Assembly (NCBI RefSeq): GCF_037154075.1
Contig: NZ_JBANRJ010000001.1
Coordinates: forward strand, 1,099,501-1,163,500
DNA: 64,000 bases
Source: Sphingobium aromaticiconvertens
Lineage (GTDB): Bacteria; Pseudomonadota; Alphaproteobacteria; Sphingomonadales; Sphingomonadaceae
Direction of reading: 5' to 3'
The notes below the pieces were generated by a model. That model was not told the origin of the DNA, ran no database searches, and worked only from the letters and a program-made list of their open reading frames with translations. The stretch's first letter is position 1. Every line of letters begins with the position of its first letter. The position numbers were made by a program, and so were the translations under genes. Positions 1 through 8,195 of this stretch are shown here, one piece after another.

Positions 1-576
1 CCTGGCGTCACCGTGGTTGACGATGGCTCGATCGCGTCGCGTCGCGGCTCGCTCAGCATCGACGATGAAGGCACGCCGACGCGCGAAACCGTGCTGATCG
101 AGGACGGCATTCTCAAGGGCTATATGCAGGATCGCCTCAATGCCCGGCTGATGGGTGTCGAGCCGACCGGCAACGGTCGCCGCGAAAGCTATGCCCACGC
201 CCCCATGCCGCGCATGACCAACACCTTCATCACCGGCGGCAACGATGATCCCGAGGAACTGCTGGCGGGCATGAAGTCCGGCATCTTCGCCAAGAGCTTC
301 GGCGGTGGTCAGGTCGACATCGTCTCGGGCAAGTTCGTCTTTTCCTGCACGGAGGCGTATAAGGTCGAAAATGGCAAACTGGGCGATCCCATCAAGGGCG
401 CCACCCTGATCGGCGACGGGCCGACCGCGCTGACCAAGGTCATCGGCATCGGGAATGACTGGGCGCTGGACGAGGGCATCGGCATGTGCGGCAAGGGGGG
501 GCAAAGCGTCCCCGCCGGTGTCGGGCAACCGACCCTGTTGATGGAAGGCCTGACCGTCGGCGGCACCGCGACCTGA
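1..576 (+). CDS. tldD: TldD metalloprotease, C-terminal part (cut by window start)
   Basis: The frame is open from base 1 and reads PGVTVVDDG at its start, so the gene begins before the window. TldD works with PmbA/TldE as a zinc-dependent protease on unfolded peptides, including peptide antibiotics. The stretch [10 protein letters not shown] contains the cysteine (codon at about 346-348) that in TldD proteins is the third metal ligand; the HExxxH helix would lie upstream and is not visible. The end [28 protein letters not shown] is typical of the family. About 190 codons of an expected 470-480 are present. The next gene follows after 85 bases and looks unrelated. Family assignment is firm. 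Confidence 0.93.
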   Translation, partial: PGVTVVDDGSIASRRGSLSIDDEGTPTRETVLIEDGILKGYMQDRLNARLMGVEPTGNGRRESYAHAPMPRMTNTFITGGNDDPEELLAGMKSGIFAKSFGGGQVDIVSGKFVFSCTEAYKVENGKLGDPIKGATLIGDGPTALTKVIGIGNDWALDEGIGMCGKGGQSVPAGVGQPTLLMEGLTVGGTAT

Positions 577-661
577 AGGACGGACGCGCCGGATCGCGCC
601 AATCGGAGCCACCTGTGCCATCGGCTGCGGAACGCATCCGGCGCAGACGCGTCTTTTGCCT

Positions 662-1237
662 ATGAACATGCTGACCAACAGCCATGACGCCGTGACCGAG
701 GACTGGGCCGCAGGGGTTGTCGATTTCTGGTTCAACCAGGTTGGCGAATCTGGCTGGTGGAGTCATGATGAGGCGCTTGACCGTCGCTGCAAGGCGCGCT
801 TCCTGAAATTGTGGGAGGAAAAGCGCACTCTCCCGGCAGAAGTCTTTCTCGACAGAGCTGATGAAGCGCTTGCCGCCGTGTTGCTGTTCGACCAGCTTTC
901 CCGCAACATGTTCCGGGGCGCTGCCCGCGCCTTCGAAACCGATCCGTTGGCCCGCGACATCGCAAAGGGGGCCATCGCCCATGGCTATGACATCCAGATC
1001 GGCGGCGCTGGCCGTGCATTTTTCTACATGCCTTTCCAGCATAGCGAAGCGATCGAGGATCAGGACCTGTCCTTGACCCTGTTTGAAGGACTGGGCGACG
1101 ATCAATCGCTGGACTTCGCTCGTCAGCACCATGCCGTCATTGCCCGTTTCGGTCGTTTCCCCCACCGCAACGCCGTGCTTGGCCGCCAAACCCGCCCTGA
1201 AGAGGCCGCCGCCGTCAGCGAAGGCACGGGCTGGTAG
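662..1237 (+). CDS. DUF924 family protein
   Basis: About 191 residues. The sequence has the family hallmarks: an N-terminal VVDFWFNQVGESGWW segment, an aspartate- and arginine-rich centre (FDQLSRNMFRGAARAFETDPLA), and YMPFQHSEAIEDQDLS near residue 120-140. These are helical, TPR-like proteins of unknown biochemical role, widespread in proteobacteria. ATG at 662 is chosen over an in-frame TTG two codons earlier; a further ATG lies two codons on. No operon partner is obvious: tldD ends 85 bases upstream and glnK has its own promoter downstream. The C-terminal PHRNAVLGRQTRPEEAAAV is also typical. Family is confident, function unknown. Confidence 0.85.
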   Translation: MNMLTNSHDAVTEDWAAGVVDFWFNQVGESGWWSHDEALDRRCKARFLKLWEEKRTLPAEVFLDRADEALAAVLLFDQLSRNMFRGAARAFETDPLARDIAKGAIAHGYDIQIGGAGRAFFYMPFQHSEAIEDQDLSLTLFEGLGDDQSLDFARQHHAVIARFGRFPHRNAVLGRQTRPEEAAAVSEGTGW

Positions 1238-1375
1238 AAAAGTTCGAATCCTCCACTCATATGCTGCCCAAAAATTAGGCAGCACCGCGCATTTGCACAA
1301 TTTTTTAGCGGCCATCGCCCTCCGTTGGGATCAGGCACAGCGCATTTGCCTCGTATTAACGCTCATTTAAGAAAC

Positions 1376-1391
1376 TGGCACGGCTCTTGCT
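1376..1391 (+). promoter_or_regulatory. Sigma-54 (-24/-12) promoter for glnK-amtB
   Basis: TGGCACG (1376-1382), four bases, then TTGCT (1387-1391) is an exact match to the RpoN consensus TGGCACG-N4-TTGCW. It lies 35 bases before the glnK ATG, where a nitrogen-starvation promoter is expected, because glnK-amtB is classically activated by NtrC with sigma-54. An imperfect inverted repeat further upstream (TGCTGCC 1262-1268 / GGCAGCA 1278-1284) and a GGCA...TGCC pair around 1333-1350 could be activator or terminator structures. I could not assign them. Confidence 0.88.
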
Positions 1392-1425
1392 GTGTTCCTC
1401 CTGCACACCAGCAACAGGGGGCGAC

Positions 1426-1764
1426 ATGAAACTAGTGATGGCTATCATCAAGCCGTTCAAGCTTGACGATGTCCGCGAGGCACTGTCCTCGCTGGGGATC
1501 GCCGGCATGACCGTAAGCGAGGTCAAGGGGTTCGGGCGGCAGAAAGGCCAGACCGAAATCTACCGCGGCGCCGAATATTCGACGAACATGGTTCCGAAGA
1601 TCAAGATCGAGGTAGTCTGCGACGACGACCTTGCCCCGCGCGTGGTGGAGGCTGTTCAGGCCGCCGCTAATTCGGGCGCCATCGGCGATGGCAAGATTTT
1701 CGTCCTCGATGTGGGTCAAGCCGTGCGGATCCGCACCGGTGAGACCGGCGAAACCGCGCTGTAA
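1426..1764 (+). CDS. glnK: PII nitrogen regulatory protein (GlnK type)
   Basis: 112 residues, the standard PII length. It senses ATP/ADP and 2-oxoglutarate and is uridylylated in the T-loop. The T-loop sequence TEIYRGAEYST puts Tyr51 at the modified position, and the ATP-binding C-terminal part GDGKIFVLDVGQAVRIRTGE is intact. Start at ATG 1426 gives the conventional MKLVMAIIKPFK N-terminus; longer starts in the frame only add promoter sequence. It lies 10 bases before amtB, so it is the GlnK paralogue that plugs the ammonium channel rather than a glnA-linked GlnB. Controlled by the sigma-54 promoter at 1376-1391. Confidence 0.95.
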   Translation: MKLVMAIIKPFKLDDVREALSSLGIAGMTVSEVKGFGRQKGQTEIYRGAEYSTNMVPKIKIEVVCDDDLAPRVVEAVQAAANSGAIGDGKIFVLDVGQAVRIRTGETGETAL

Positions 1765-1774
1765 CAAGGGGGGA

Positions 1775-3133
1775 ATGATGACAGTTTCCAAGACACTCTG
1801 CGGCGCGCTGGGGGCCACCGGCCTCTCGCTGTTCGCCGCTATGCCCGCCTGGGCGCAGGAGGCCGCGACCGCAGCTGCTGCCGCGCCTGTGCCTAACAAG
1901 GGCGATACGGCGTGGATGATGATATCGACCGTCCTCGTCCTCGCGATGATCCTGCCCGGCCTCGCGCTGTTCTATGGCGGTCTGGTCCGGACGAAGAACA
2001 TGCTCTCGGTCATGACGCAGATCGGCGCCGTGGCGTGTTTGGCCATGCTGATCTGGGTTATCTATGGCTATACAATGGCGTTCGGCGGCACCTATGGCAC
2101 CGGCCTTGACGGCTTCATCGCCAATTTCGACAAGCTGTTCCTGAAGGGCATCACGCCGGATTCGACGGCAGCGACCTTCACCGATGGCGTCGTCATCCCT
2201 GAATATGTGTTCGTTTCCTTCCAGATGACCTTTGCCGCGATCACCGTGGCGCTGGTGCTGGGTTCGGTGGTCGAACGCATCAAATTTTCAGCGGTCATGG
2301 TCTTTGCCATCATCTGGCTGACCATCGTCTATTTCCCGATCGCGCATATGGTCTGGGCAGCGGGCGGCATCTTCTTTGAGATGGGCGCGCTCGACTTCGC
2401 GGGCGGCACGGTCGTTCACATCAATGCGGGCGTTTCCGCGCTGGTGGCCTGCTTGATCCTGGGCAAGCGCATCGGTTTCCCCAAGGAGCCTATGGCGCCG
2501 CACTCGCTGACGCTGACCGGTGTCGGCACCGGCCTGCTGTGGGTTGGCTGGTTCGGCTTCAACGCCGGCTCGGCGCTGGAAGCCAATGGCTCGGCTGCAC
2601 TGGCGATGATCAACACCTTCGTCGCCACGGCGGCAGGCGGCCTCTTCTGGATGCTCGCGGAAAGGCTGAGCGGTCACAAGGGTTCGGCTTTGGGCTTCTG
2701 CTCGGGTATCATCGCCGGTCTCGTCGCCGTTACTCCGGCGGCTGGCAACAGCGGCCCGTTCGGCGCGATCATCCTGGGCGCCGTCGCTTCAGTCATCTGC
2801 TTCTATGCCGTTACCGTCCTCAAGCCCAAGCTCGGCTATGACGACTCGCTGGACGCCTTTGGCATCCACGGCATCGGCGGTATGATCGGCGCCATCGGCA
2901 CCGGCATCGTCTACTCGCCATCCTTTGGCGGCCCCGGCGGCGCGGACTTCTCCATCGGCAGCCAGCTCGTCACCCAGATCATCGCGGTTGTATCGACCAT
3001 CGTCTGGGCGTCGGTCGGCACCGCGATCGCGATCTTCGTTGCCAAGGCGGTCACTGGCCTGCGGGTCAGCAAGGAAGTGGAGATGGAAGGTCTCGACCTC
3101 GGCGAACATGGCGAGCGTGCATACAACAGTTAA
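1775..3133 (+). CDS. amtB: Ammonium transporter AmtB
   Basis: 452 residues from the first of two adjacent ATGs. An N-terminal signal peptide (LFAAMPAWAQE, cut near residue 25-27) precedes an Amt domain with about 11 membrane spans. Family signatures are present: the periplasmic DTAWMMISTVLVL start, LPGLALFYGGLVR, GGTVVHINAG with the first pore histidine, and DAFGIHGIGG with the second. The channel moves ammonium and is blocked by GlnK. It is in an operon with glnK and is followed by a strong hairpin and a terminator. Assignment is secure. Confidence 0.96.
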   Translation: MMTVSKTLCGALGATGLSLFAAMPAWAQEAATAAAAAPVPNKGDTAWMMISTVLVLAMILPGLALFYGGLVRTKNMLSVMTQIGAVACLAMLIWVIYGYTMAFGGTYGTGLDGFIANFDKLFLKGITPDSTAATFTDGVVIPEYVFVSFQMTFAAITVALVLGSVVERIKFSAVMVFAIIWLTIVYFPIAHMVWAAGGIFFEMGALDFAGGTVVHINAGVSALVACLILGKRIGFPKEPMAPHSLTLTGVGTGLLWVGWFGFNAGSALEANGSAALAMINTFVATAAGGLFWMLAERLSGHKGSALGFCSGIIAGLVAVTPAAGNSGPFGAIILGAVASVICFYAVTVLKPKLGYDDSLDAFGIHGIGGMIGAIGTGIVYSPSFGGPGGADFSIGSQLVTQIIAVVSTIVWASVGTAIAIFVAKAVTGLRVSKEVEMEGLDLGEHGERAYNS

Positions 3134-3143
3134 GATTTAGGCA

Positions 3144-3171
3144 GGGCGGGCCGACACGAAACGGCCCGCCC
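3144..3171 (+). terminator. Strong hairpin downstream of amtB
   Basis: A perfect 10-bp stem (GGGCGGGCCG at 3144-3153 with its complement at 3162-3171) closes an 8-base loop. No T-run follows, so on its own it is probably an RNA 3'-end stabiliser or a weak terminator, backed up by the second hairpin at 3204. Confidence 0.6.
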
Positions 3172-3203
3172 GCCACACGAGGTTCCTCCTGCGAACATGC
3201 CTT

Positions 3204-3236
3204 GGGCCGGTGCGAAAGCATCGGCCCTTTTTTTGC
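3204..3236 (+). terminator. Rho-independent terminator of the glnK-amtB operon
   Basis: A 10-bp stem with one G-T pair (GGGCCGGTGC 3204-3213 / GCATCGGCCC 3218-3227) and a GAAA tetraloop is followed directly by a run of T. This is a textbook intrinsic terminator on the plus strand. Confidence 0.85.
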
Positions 3237-3324
3237 GCCTCGCATTGCGCGGCTCCGTCTTGGCGGCCTATTGGGGCGCATGATCCACTTTCATCAAGCG
3301 CAACGGCGTGGGATCGCCTGATCC

Positions 3325-4059
3325 ATGTGCATCCTCGCTCTGGCATGGCAGGCGCATCCGCGCTGGCAGTTGGTGGTGGCCGCCAATCGGGATGAATATC
3401 ATGATCGCGCGGCGGCCCCCCTGGCGCGCTGGGGTGAGCGCGATGTGATTGCCGGGCGTGATCTTCAGGCGGGGGGCACCTGGCTAGGGGTATCGGAAGG
3501 GGGACGGTTCGCCGCCGTCACAAACCTTCGCGGTTTTGACGCGCTCGACCCTGCACCCGCGTCACGGGGCAGTCTTGTCGCCGATCTCGTGGCTGGAAAT
3601 GGCCCCTATGCGGACCTCGATCTGGAAAAACTGACGCTTTTCAATCCCTTCAATGCGATCGCGATTTCACCCGAAGGCGCGCTCCATTTGTCGAACCGCC
3701 CCCATGCGATCCGGCAGGCGCTGTCGCCGGGGCTGCACGGCATGTCGAACGGCCCCCTCGATCCGCCCTGGCACAAGACCGCCCGCCTGACCCGACAGAT
3801 CGAACACTGGCTCGATGATCCCGCCGCCACTGCCGAACGCCTCCTAATCGCGCTGCGCGATCCTGAGCAACCCAACGGCAAGCCGGGCGATACATCCACG
3901 ATCTTCGTCAAGGATGCGGTCTATGGCACACGGTGTAGCACGGTTGTCATGATCGATCATGCAGGCGTGGGGTCAATCATCGAGCGGCGCTATGATCCTG
4001 CGGGTCAGCCAGTCGGCGATGTGATGATCCCCTTCCACTGGGATACTAGACCCGCCTGA
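3325..4059 (+). CDS. NRDE family protein (TANGO2-like)
   Basis: 244 residues. It begins MCILALAWQAHPRWQLVVAANRDEYHDR: the N-terminal cysteine and the NRDE motif define the NRDE/TANGO2 family. An aminohydrolase-type (Ntn) fold has been proposed for these proteins and eukaryotic members are linked to haem or lipid trafficking, but the bacterial reaction is not known. Conserved GGTWLGV and FAAVTNLR segments follow, and SNGPLDPPWHKT lies in the middle. The 3' end overlaps the convergent regulator gene by 14 bases. The family is clear; the function cannot be read from sequence. Confidence 0.88.
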   Translation: MCILALAWQAHPRWQLVVAANRDEYHDRAAAPLARWGERDVIAGRDLQAGGTWLGVSEGGRFAAVTNLRGFDALDPAPASRGSLVADLVAGNGPYADLDLEKLTLFNPFNAIAISPEGALHLSNRPHAIRQALSPGLHGMSNGPLDPPWHKTARLTRQIEHWLDDPAATAERLLIALRDPEQPNGKPGDTSTIFVKDAVYGTRCSTVVMIDHAGVGSIIERRYDPAGQPVGDVMIPFHWDTRPA

Positions 4060-5437
4060 ACGGATAGGGCGCCGCCCGCCGCTCATAGCCATGCAGGTCC
4101 AGCGCCCGCGTCACCGGCGGCAGCGCCCGGTCCGGGCAACCGCGCCGTTCGCACAGGTGACAGGTCGGACCAACCGTTACCGGCTCATCCCGCTCCAGAT
4201 CCAGCCCATCGGCATGGACCAGCCGCGCGCCATGTTTCGTCTCACAGCCGATGGCGATGGCAGAGCCTGTGCCCGGCAGCGCGATCGCCAGCGTCACGAA
4301 GCGCGTGCCTTCCACCGTCTCGATCAGTTGCGGCAGCACCGTGCCCGGCGTCGCGAAGCTGCCATGCGCGTTCCAGCGCGGACAGGTGCCGCCCAGCCGC
4401 GCGAACGGCCAGGCCTCACCGTCGAACCGTTTGGACAGGATGCCCGCCCGGTCGATCTTCACCATGAAGAAGGGCACCCCCCGCGCGCCTGTGCGGTTGA
4501 GGCTGGTCAATCGATGCGCCAACTGTTCCACCGAAACGCCAAACCGGGTGGACAGCAGGGGCATGTCATAGCGACCGGCTTCAGCGGCGCTGCGAAATCG
4601 GTCATAGGGCATGATCAGCGCGGCGGCGGCATAGTTGGTCAGTGCGATGCTCGCCAACCGCCTGCTGTCCTCGTCCGGCGGTGCGGCGCGCGCCACGCTG
4701 GTTGCGATCAACGCGTGCAACTCCTGCCCGCATAGCTGATAGGCCAGCGCGAACAGCCGCCCGGACGCGGGCATCCGTTCGTTCAGCATCAGACGGCGGC
4801 GGTGCATGTCATAATGACGCAGGGCGCCATCCAGCACGGCTTCCGGCGCGATCTGCACGCCGATGCCATGTTTCTCCTTCAGCCGTGCGCGCAGGTCCGC
4901 CGCCAGCAGCGCCGGTTCGTCCGCCAGTTCCTGCGCGATCGCTTCGGCCCCGGCGTCGATTTCGGCGAAATGATTGCCGCGCTGGCTGATCGTTTCGCGC
5001 AGCCAGTCGAGCGGCTGGGGCAAGGTGCCGCCCTCCCCTTCTGTCATCTGGCCGGGCATCCGGCGCAGGTCATTGAGCGCACGGTACAGCCGGGCCACCG
5101 CCTCGGTCACACCGGGATAATTTTCCGCGACCTCCAATATCTCGTCACGGGCAATGCCGATGTCGCGCACCAGCGGGTCGGACAATATTTCGCGCAGTTG
5201 CGTCGCGGCTCCCTCGCCGCCACCCGCTACGAAATCGCGAATATCGATGTCATAGGTATTGGCCAGCCGCAGCAGCATCTGCGCGGTGAGGGGGCGCTGG
5301 TTGCGTTCCAGATGGTTAAGATAACTGGGCGAAACCCCCAGTTCCTCGGCCATCTGCGTCTGGTTGATCCCCAGTTCGCGCCGCAGCACGCGAAGCTTTG
5401 GTCCCAGATAGAGTTTGCGATCCGCTGCTTCTGCCAT
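4046..5437 (-). CDS. XRE-type regulator with IrrE-like domain (short-chain fatty-acyl regulator family)
   Basis: 463 residues. Residues about 10-65 form an XRE helix-turn-helix (LGINQTQMAEELGVSPSYLNHLE). A long middle domain has an IrrE/ImmA-like region and the DUF2083-type C-terminal part ends in a cysteine pattern (CHLCERRGC). This architecture is shared with RamB and ScfR-like regulators of acetate, propionate and glyoxylate metabolism, which sense short acyl-CoAs. The ATG at 5437 lies 6 bases from a perfect palindrome (5443-5467), suggesting autoregulation. It is divergent from a small gene at 5578 and its 3' end overlaps the NRDE gene. Which target genes it controls is not visible. Confidence 0.85.
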   Translation of the reverse strand: MAEAADRKLYLGPKLRVLRRELGINQTQMAEELGVSPSYLNHLERNQRPLTAQMLLRLANTYDIDIRDFVAGGGEGAATQLREILSDPLVRDIGIARDEILEVAENYPGVTEAVARLYRALNDLRRMPGQMTEGEGGTLPQPLDWLRETISQRGNHFAEIDAGAEAIAQELADEPALLAADLRARLKEKHGIGVQIAPEAVLDGALRHYDMHRRRLMLNERMPASGRLFALAYQLCGQELHALIATSVARAAPPDEDSRRLASIALTNYAAAALIMPYDRFRSAAEAGRYDMPLLSTRFGVSVEQLAHRLTSLNRTGARGVPFFMVKIDRAGILSKRFDGEAWPFARLGGTCPRWNAHGSFATPGTVLPQLIETVEGTRFVTLAIALPGTGSAIAIGCETKHGARLVHADGLDLERDEPVTVGPTCHLCERRGCPDRALPPVTRALDLHGYERRAAPYPFRRV

Positions 5438-5442
5438 TCAGA

Positions 5443-5467
5443 CATATTGTCATGATATGACAATATG
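5443..5467. promoter_or_regulatory. Palindromic operator at the start of the XRE regulator gene
   Basis: Arms CATATTGTCAT (5443-5453) and its exact complement ATGACAATATG (5457-5467) flank a 3-base centre. The site is AT-rich against a GC-rich background and sits just before the regulator's ATG, so binding would block its own translation start or promoter. Binding by the adjacent XRE protein is an inference. Confidence 0.7.
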
Positions 5468-5577
5468 AACAAGTCGCGTCATGACACGCGGCCACTCATA
5501 GGCCTTACCCGCCATCACTTCCGCGTCCATATGCAGATCAAGGCCAGCAGGCCGCAGGACAAAAGGATGCAAGACCG

Positions 5578-5751
5578 ATGACCCAGGATACGATGGAGCC
5601 AATTCAGCCGACCCGCTCGCGCGCCGTTTTCTCGCAAGAGGATTTCGGCCTGATCCGTACCGCCATCGCCCATTATCTGCGCGAGGTTCAGGACCAGCCG
5701 GAATCAGTCAAATATGCCAATCTTTACCACCGCCTCGGCCGGGTGGCGTAA
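5578..5751 (+). CDS. Small hypothetical protein, 57 residues
   Basis: ATG at 5578 opens a 57-residue reading frame: MTQDTMEPIQPTRSRAVFSQ, then EDFGLIRTAIAHYLREVQD, ending HRLGRVA. Composition is protein-like, with a predicted amphipathic helix in the middle (DFGLIRTAIAHYLREV), and there is no strong antisense competitor. It is divergent from the regulator at 4046-5437 and could share the palindrome at 5443-5467. It resembles small, uncharacterised sphingomonad proteins, but I cannot name a family. Confidence 0.6.
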   Translation: MTQDTMEPIQPTRSRAVFSQEDFGLIRTAIAHYLREVQDQPESVKYANLYHRLGRVA

Positions 5752-5800
5752 GGACGAAAGCCGTTCGGGAGAGCCTAGGCGAAAGCCGTTCAGGAGAGGA

Positions 5801-5829
5801 AGGGCGCGGCGGGCAACCGACCGCGCCCT
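5801..5829. terminator. Hairpin between the small ORF and pit
   Basis: AGGGCGCGG (5801-5809) pairs perfectly with CCGCGCCCT (5821-5829). No clear T-run on either side, so termination strength is uncertain. It lies between two converging genes and may serve both. Just upstream a short direct repeat (GAAAGCCGTTC, near 5757 and 5781) occurs twice. Confidence 0.45.
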
Positions 5830-5896
5830 CAAGCGATTTCCAGTCAGATGGACTCATCTGACGGTTAAGAAATCGCGGCCACGCAACAACACCATT

Positions 5897-6898
5897 TTAG
5901 AAGAATGTCGCGAGCCAGTAGAACAGCGCCCCGATCAGCGCCGCAGCGGGCAGGGTCACGACCCAGGCGACGATGATACTCGACGCAACATTCCATCGCA
6001 CAGCCGAAAGCCGCCGCGATGCGCCGACGCCAACGATCGCACCGGTAATCGTATGGGTTGTCGAAACCGGAACACCCAGATGCGTCGCCATGAACAGGGT
6101 GATCGCACCGCCCGTTTCCGCGCAAAAGCCCTGCGCCGGGGTCAGCCGGGTGATCTTCGACCCCATGGTATGGACGATCTTCCACCCGCCCAGCAGCGTA
6201 CCGATCGCCATCGCCGCCTGGCAGGAAATCACGACCCAGAAGGGTACATGAAAATCCCCCTCCATCATCCCCTGCGAGTAGAGCAGCACGGCGATGATCC
6301 CCATCGTCTTCTGCGCGTCGTTACCGCCATGCCCCAGCGAATAGAGCGAGGCGGAGACAAGCTGGAGTTTCCGGAAGACCCGATCCGCGCCCTGCGGCGT
6401 GAAGCGGCGGAAGACCCAGGATATGATGAGGACCAGGAATAGCGCCAGGATCAGGCCGATGGCGGGCGAGATGACGATCGCCGCGCTGGTCTTGAACACG
6501 CCCGACCACACGACCGCTGATAGGCCTGCCTTGGTGATGCCCGCGCCCAATAATCCCCCGATCAGGGCGTGACTGCTCGATGACGGGATGCCCAGCGCCC
6601 AGGTGATGAGATTCCAGGCGATGGCCCCCATCAGCGCGCCAAAGATCACTTGTGCGTCGATGATGTTCGTCCCGACGATACCCTTTCCCACCGTCTCGGC
6701 GACATGCAAGCCAAAGAAGAGGAAGGCGATGAAGTTGAAGAAAGCGGCCCAGGCGACCGCATATTGCGGCTTCAGCACGCGGGTCGACACGATCGTCGCA
6801 ATCGAGTTCGCCGCGTCGTGCAGGCCATTCAGAAAGTCGAAAGCCAGCGCAATGCCGATCAGGCCGACCAGCAGCGGAAAAGTGATATGGGCGTCCAT
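5897..6898 (-). CDS. pit: Inorganic phosphate transporter, PiT family
   Basis: 333 residues with about ten membrane spans. The PiT signature is duplicated: FDFLNGLHDAANSIATIVSTR near the N-terminus and HTITGAIVGVG with GGNDAQKTMG in the second half. PiT carriers take up metal-phosphate with protons at low affinity. The start lies 9 bases after the stop of the DUF47-containing gene. DUF47/PhoU-like proteins commonly accompany Pit and modulate it, so the two are very likely one operon transcribed leftward. Confidence 0.93.
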   Translation of the reverse strand: MDAHITFPLLVGLIGIALAFDFLNGLHDAANSIATIVSTRVLKPQYAVAWAAFFNFIAFLFFGLHVAETVGKGIVGTNIIDAQVIFGALMGAIAWNLITWALGIPSSSSHALIGGLLGAGITKAGLSAVVWSGVFKTSAAIVISPAIGLILALFLVLIISWVFRRFTPQGADRVFRKLQLVSASLYSLGHGGNDAQKTMGIIAVLLYSQGMMEGDFHVPFWVVISCQAAMAIGTLLGGWKIVHTMGSKITRLTPAQGFCAETGGAITLFMATHLGVPVSTTHTITGAIVGVGASRRLSAVRWNVASSIIVAWVVTLPAAALIGALFYWLATFF

Positions 6899-6907
6899 TG
6901 ATCCGGC

Positions 6908-8110
6908 TCAGGCGTGGTCGATGACCAGGCCGGAAATCTCGTTGGCGACATCCTCGAACCGGTCTGTCACCTTTTCCAGATGGGCGTAAATCTCGTTGCC
7001 GACGACGAAGTCCATCGGGTTGCCCGCCCGCGCGGCATGATAAAGCGTCTTGAGGCCCGCTTCATGTAGAATGTCGGCATGACCCTCCAGCTTGACCAGC
7101 CGTTCGGTCAATTCATGCAACCGCCCGCCATTGATGTTGAGCGAACGCAGCAGCGGCATCGCTTCGGCGGTGATCCGCGCGCATTCGACGATGATCGCGC
7201 TCATATCCTGCATCTGCGGCGCGAAGTCCTGGACTTCAAACAGCGCGATCGCCTTGGCGGTCTGGTTCATCTGGTCGATGGCGTCATCCATGACGCCGAT
7301 CAGGCCGGTGATGGCGCTGCGGTCGAACGGGGTGACGAAGATGCGACGCACATCCTGCAACACGTCGCGGATGATATCATCAGCCTCATGTTCCTTGTCG
7401 GAAATGGCCTTGATATGCTCGGCCATGTCCGGCCCGCCCTTCAGCAACCGTGCGAGGGAATCGGCGCCAGCGACTAGCGTCACGGCATGATCCTCGAACT
7501 GTTCGAAGAAACGCCCCTGTTTAGGCATCAGGGCGTGGAACCAGCGCAACATGCCTGTCCTTTCATTTCTTTTGTCTTGCAGCCACAACAGCATCCGGAA
7601 AAACCATCCAGGGTTGCGCGGTGGCTCGCGGAAGGCCGCGATCAGGGATTGGAGGTCGGGCTCGTCCACTGCACAGGCAGCTTCGGCGACCGGAAACCAG
7701 CGCAGCTCGCGCTGGCCTTGTTCGGGCCATTGCCCCAATTGCCCGGTGACCGCCAGTGGAAAGACGTCGACCGTCGCTTCGCGATCGCCGCCCTTGCGCC
7801 GCCGCTTGGCATAGCGATAATGGCCCAGTGGCGCGGGGCAGGCGATGCCATGGATACCGGCTTCCTCATAGGCTTCCAGCTCCGCCGCGCGGTGGCCCGG
7901 TAGTCCCTTGATCCGGTTTCCCTTGGGAATGACCCAGCGTTTTGTGTCGCGCGATGTGATGAGGAGGATGCGCATCGATCCGTCTGGATCGGTGGTGTAG
8001 GGTAAGGCAGCGATCTGACGCATTGGTCGGCCGGTCAAGGCCATGTCTGCGCGCTCCACGCGGCTGCCGCCGCTCTCTGCCAGCTTGTACCCCCTTGGTT
8101 CCATCCGCAC
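6908..8110 (-). CDS. NUDIX hydrolase fused to DUF47 (PhoU-like Pit accessory) domain
   Basis: One uninterrupted 400-codon frame holds two domains. Residues about 30-165 are a NUDIX domain (RWVIPKGN, then LEAYEEAGI as the NUDIX helix, with the usual Arg replaced by Leu); this subtype resembles diphosphoinositol-polyphosphate/diadenosine phosphohydrolases. From residue 187 (MLRWFHALMPKQGRFFEQF) to the end is a DUF47 domain of 214 residues, the usual length of the free-standing protein. An internal ATG at 7552 is preceded by AAAGGA, so DUF47 may also be made alone. The start is uncertain: GTG 8110 as given, or ATG 8044 with GGAG upstream. It lies directly before pit. Domain calls are firm; whether the fusion is real or a lost stop codon is open. 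Confidence 0.82.
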   Translation of the reverse strand: MRMEPRGYKLAESGGSRVERADMALTGRPMRQIAALPYTTDPDGSMRILLITSRDTKRWVIPKGNRIKGLPGHRAAELEAYEEAGIHGIACPAPLGHYRYAKRRRKGGDREATVDVFPLAVTGQLGQWPEQGQRELRWFPVAEAACAVDEPDLQSLIAAFREPPRNPGWFFRMLLWLQDKRNERTGMLRWFHALMPKQGRFFEQFEDHAVTLVAGADSLARLLKGGPDMAEHIKAISDKEHEADDIIRDVLQDVRRIFVTPFDRSAITGLIGVMDDAIDQMNQTAKAIALFEVQDFAPQMQDMSAIIVECARITAEAMPLLRSLNINGGRLHELTERLVKLEGHADILHEAGLKTLYHAARAGNPMDFVVGNEIYAHLEKVTDRFEDVANEISGLVIDHA

Positions 8111-8195
8111 CTTGTAACGAAATTGTCATATTGCGCAATGGTTGCCCGCTTGGTGGTGCCTCAGAATCGGACATCGCCAAGCGGGAGCAGGGTGG

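Noticed and set aside
440..1315. 291-codon minus-strand frame
   Set aside because: Opposite tldD and the DUF924 gene; no domain and it covers two unrelated genes.
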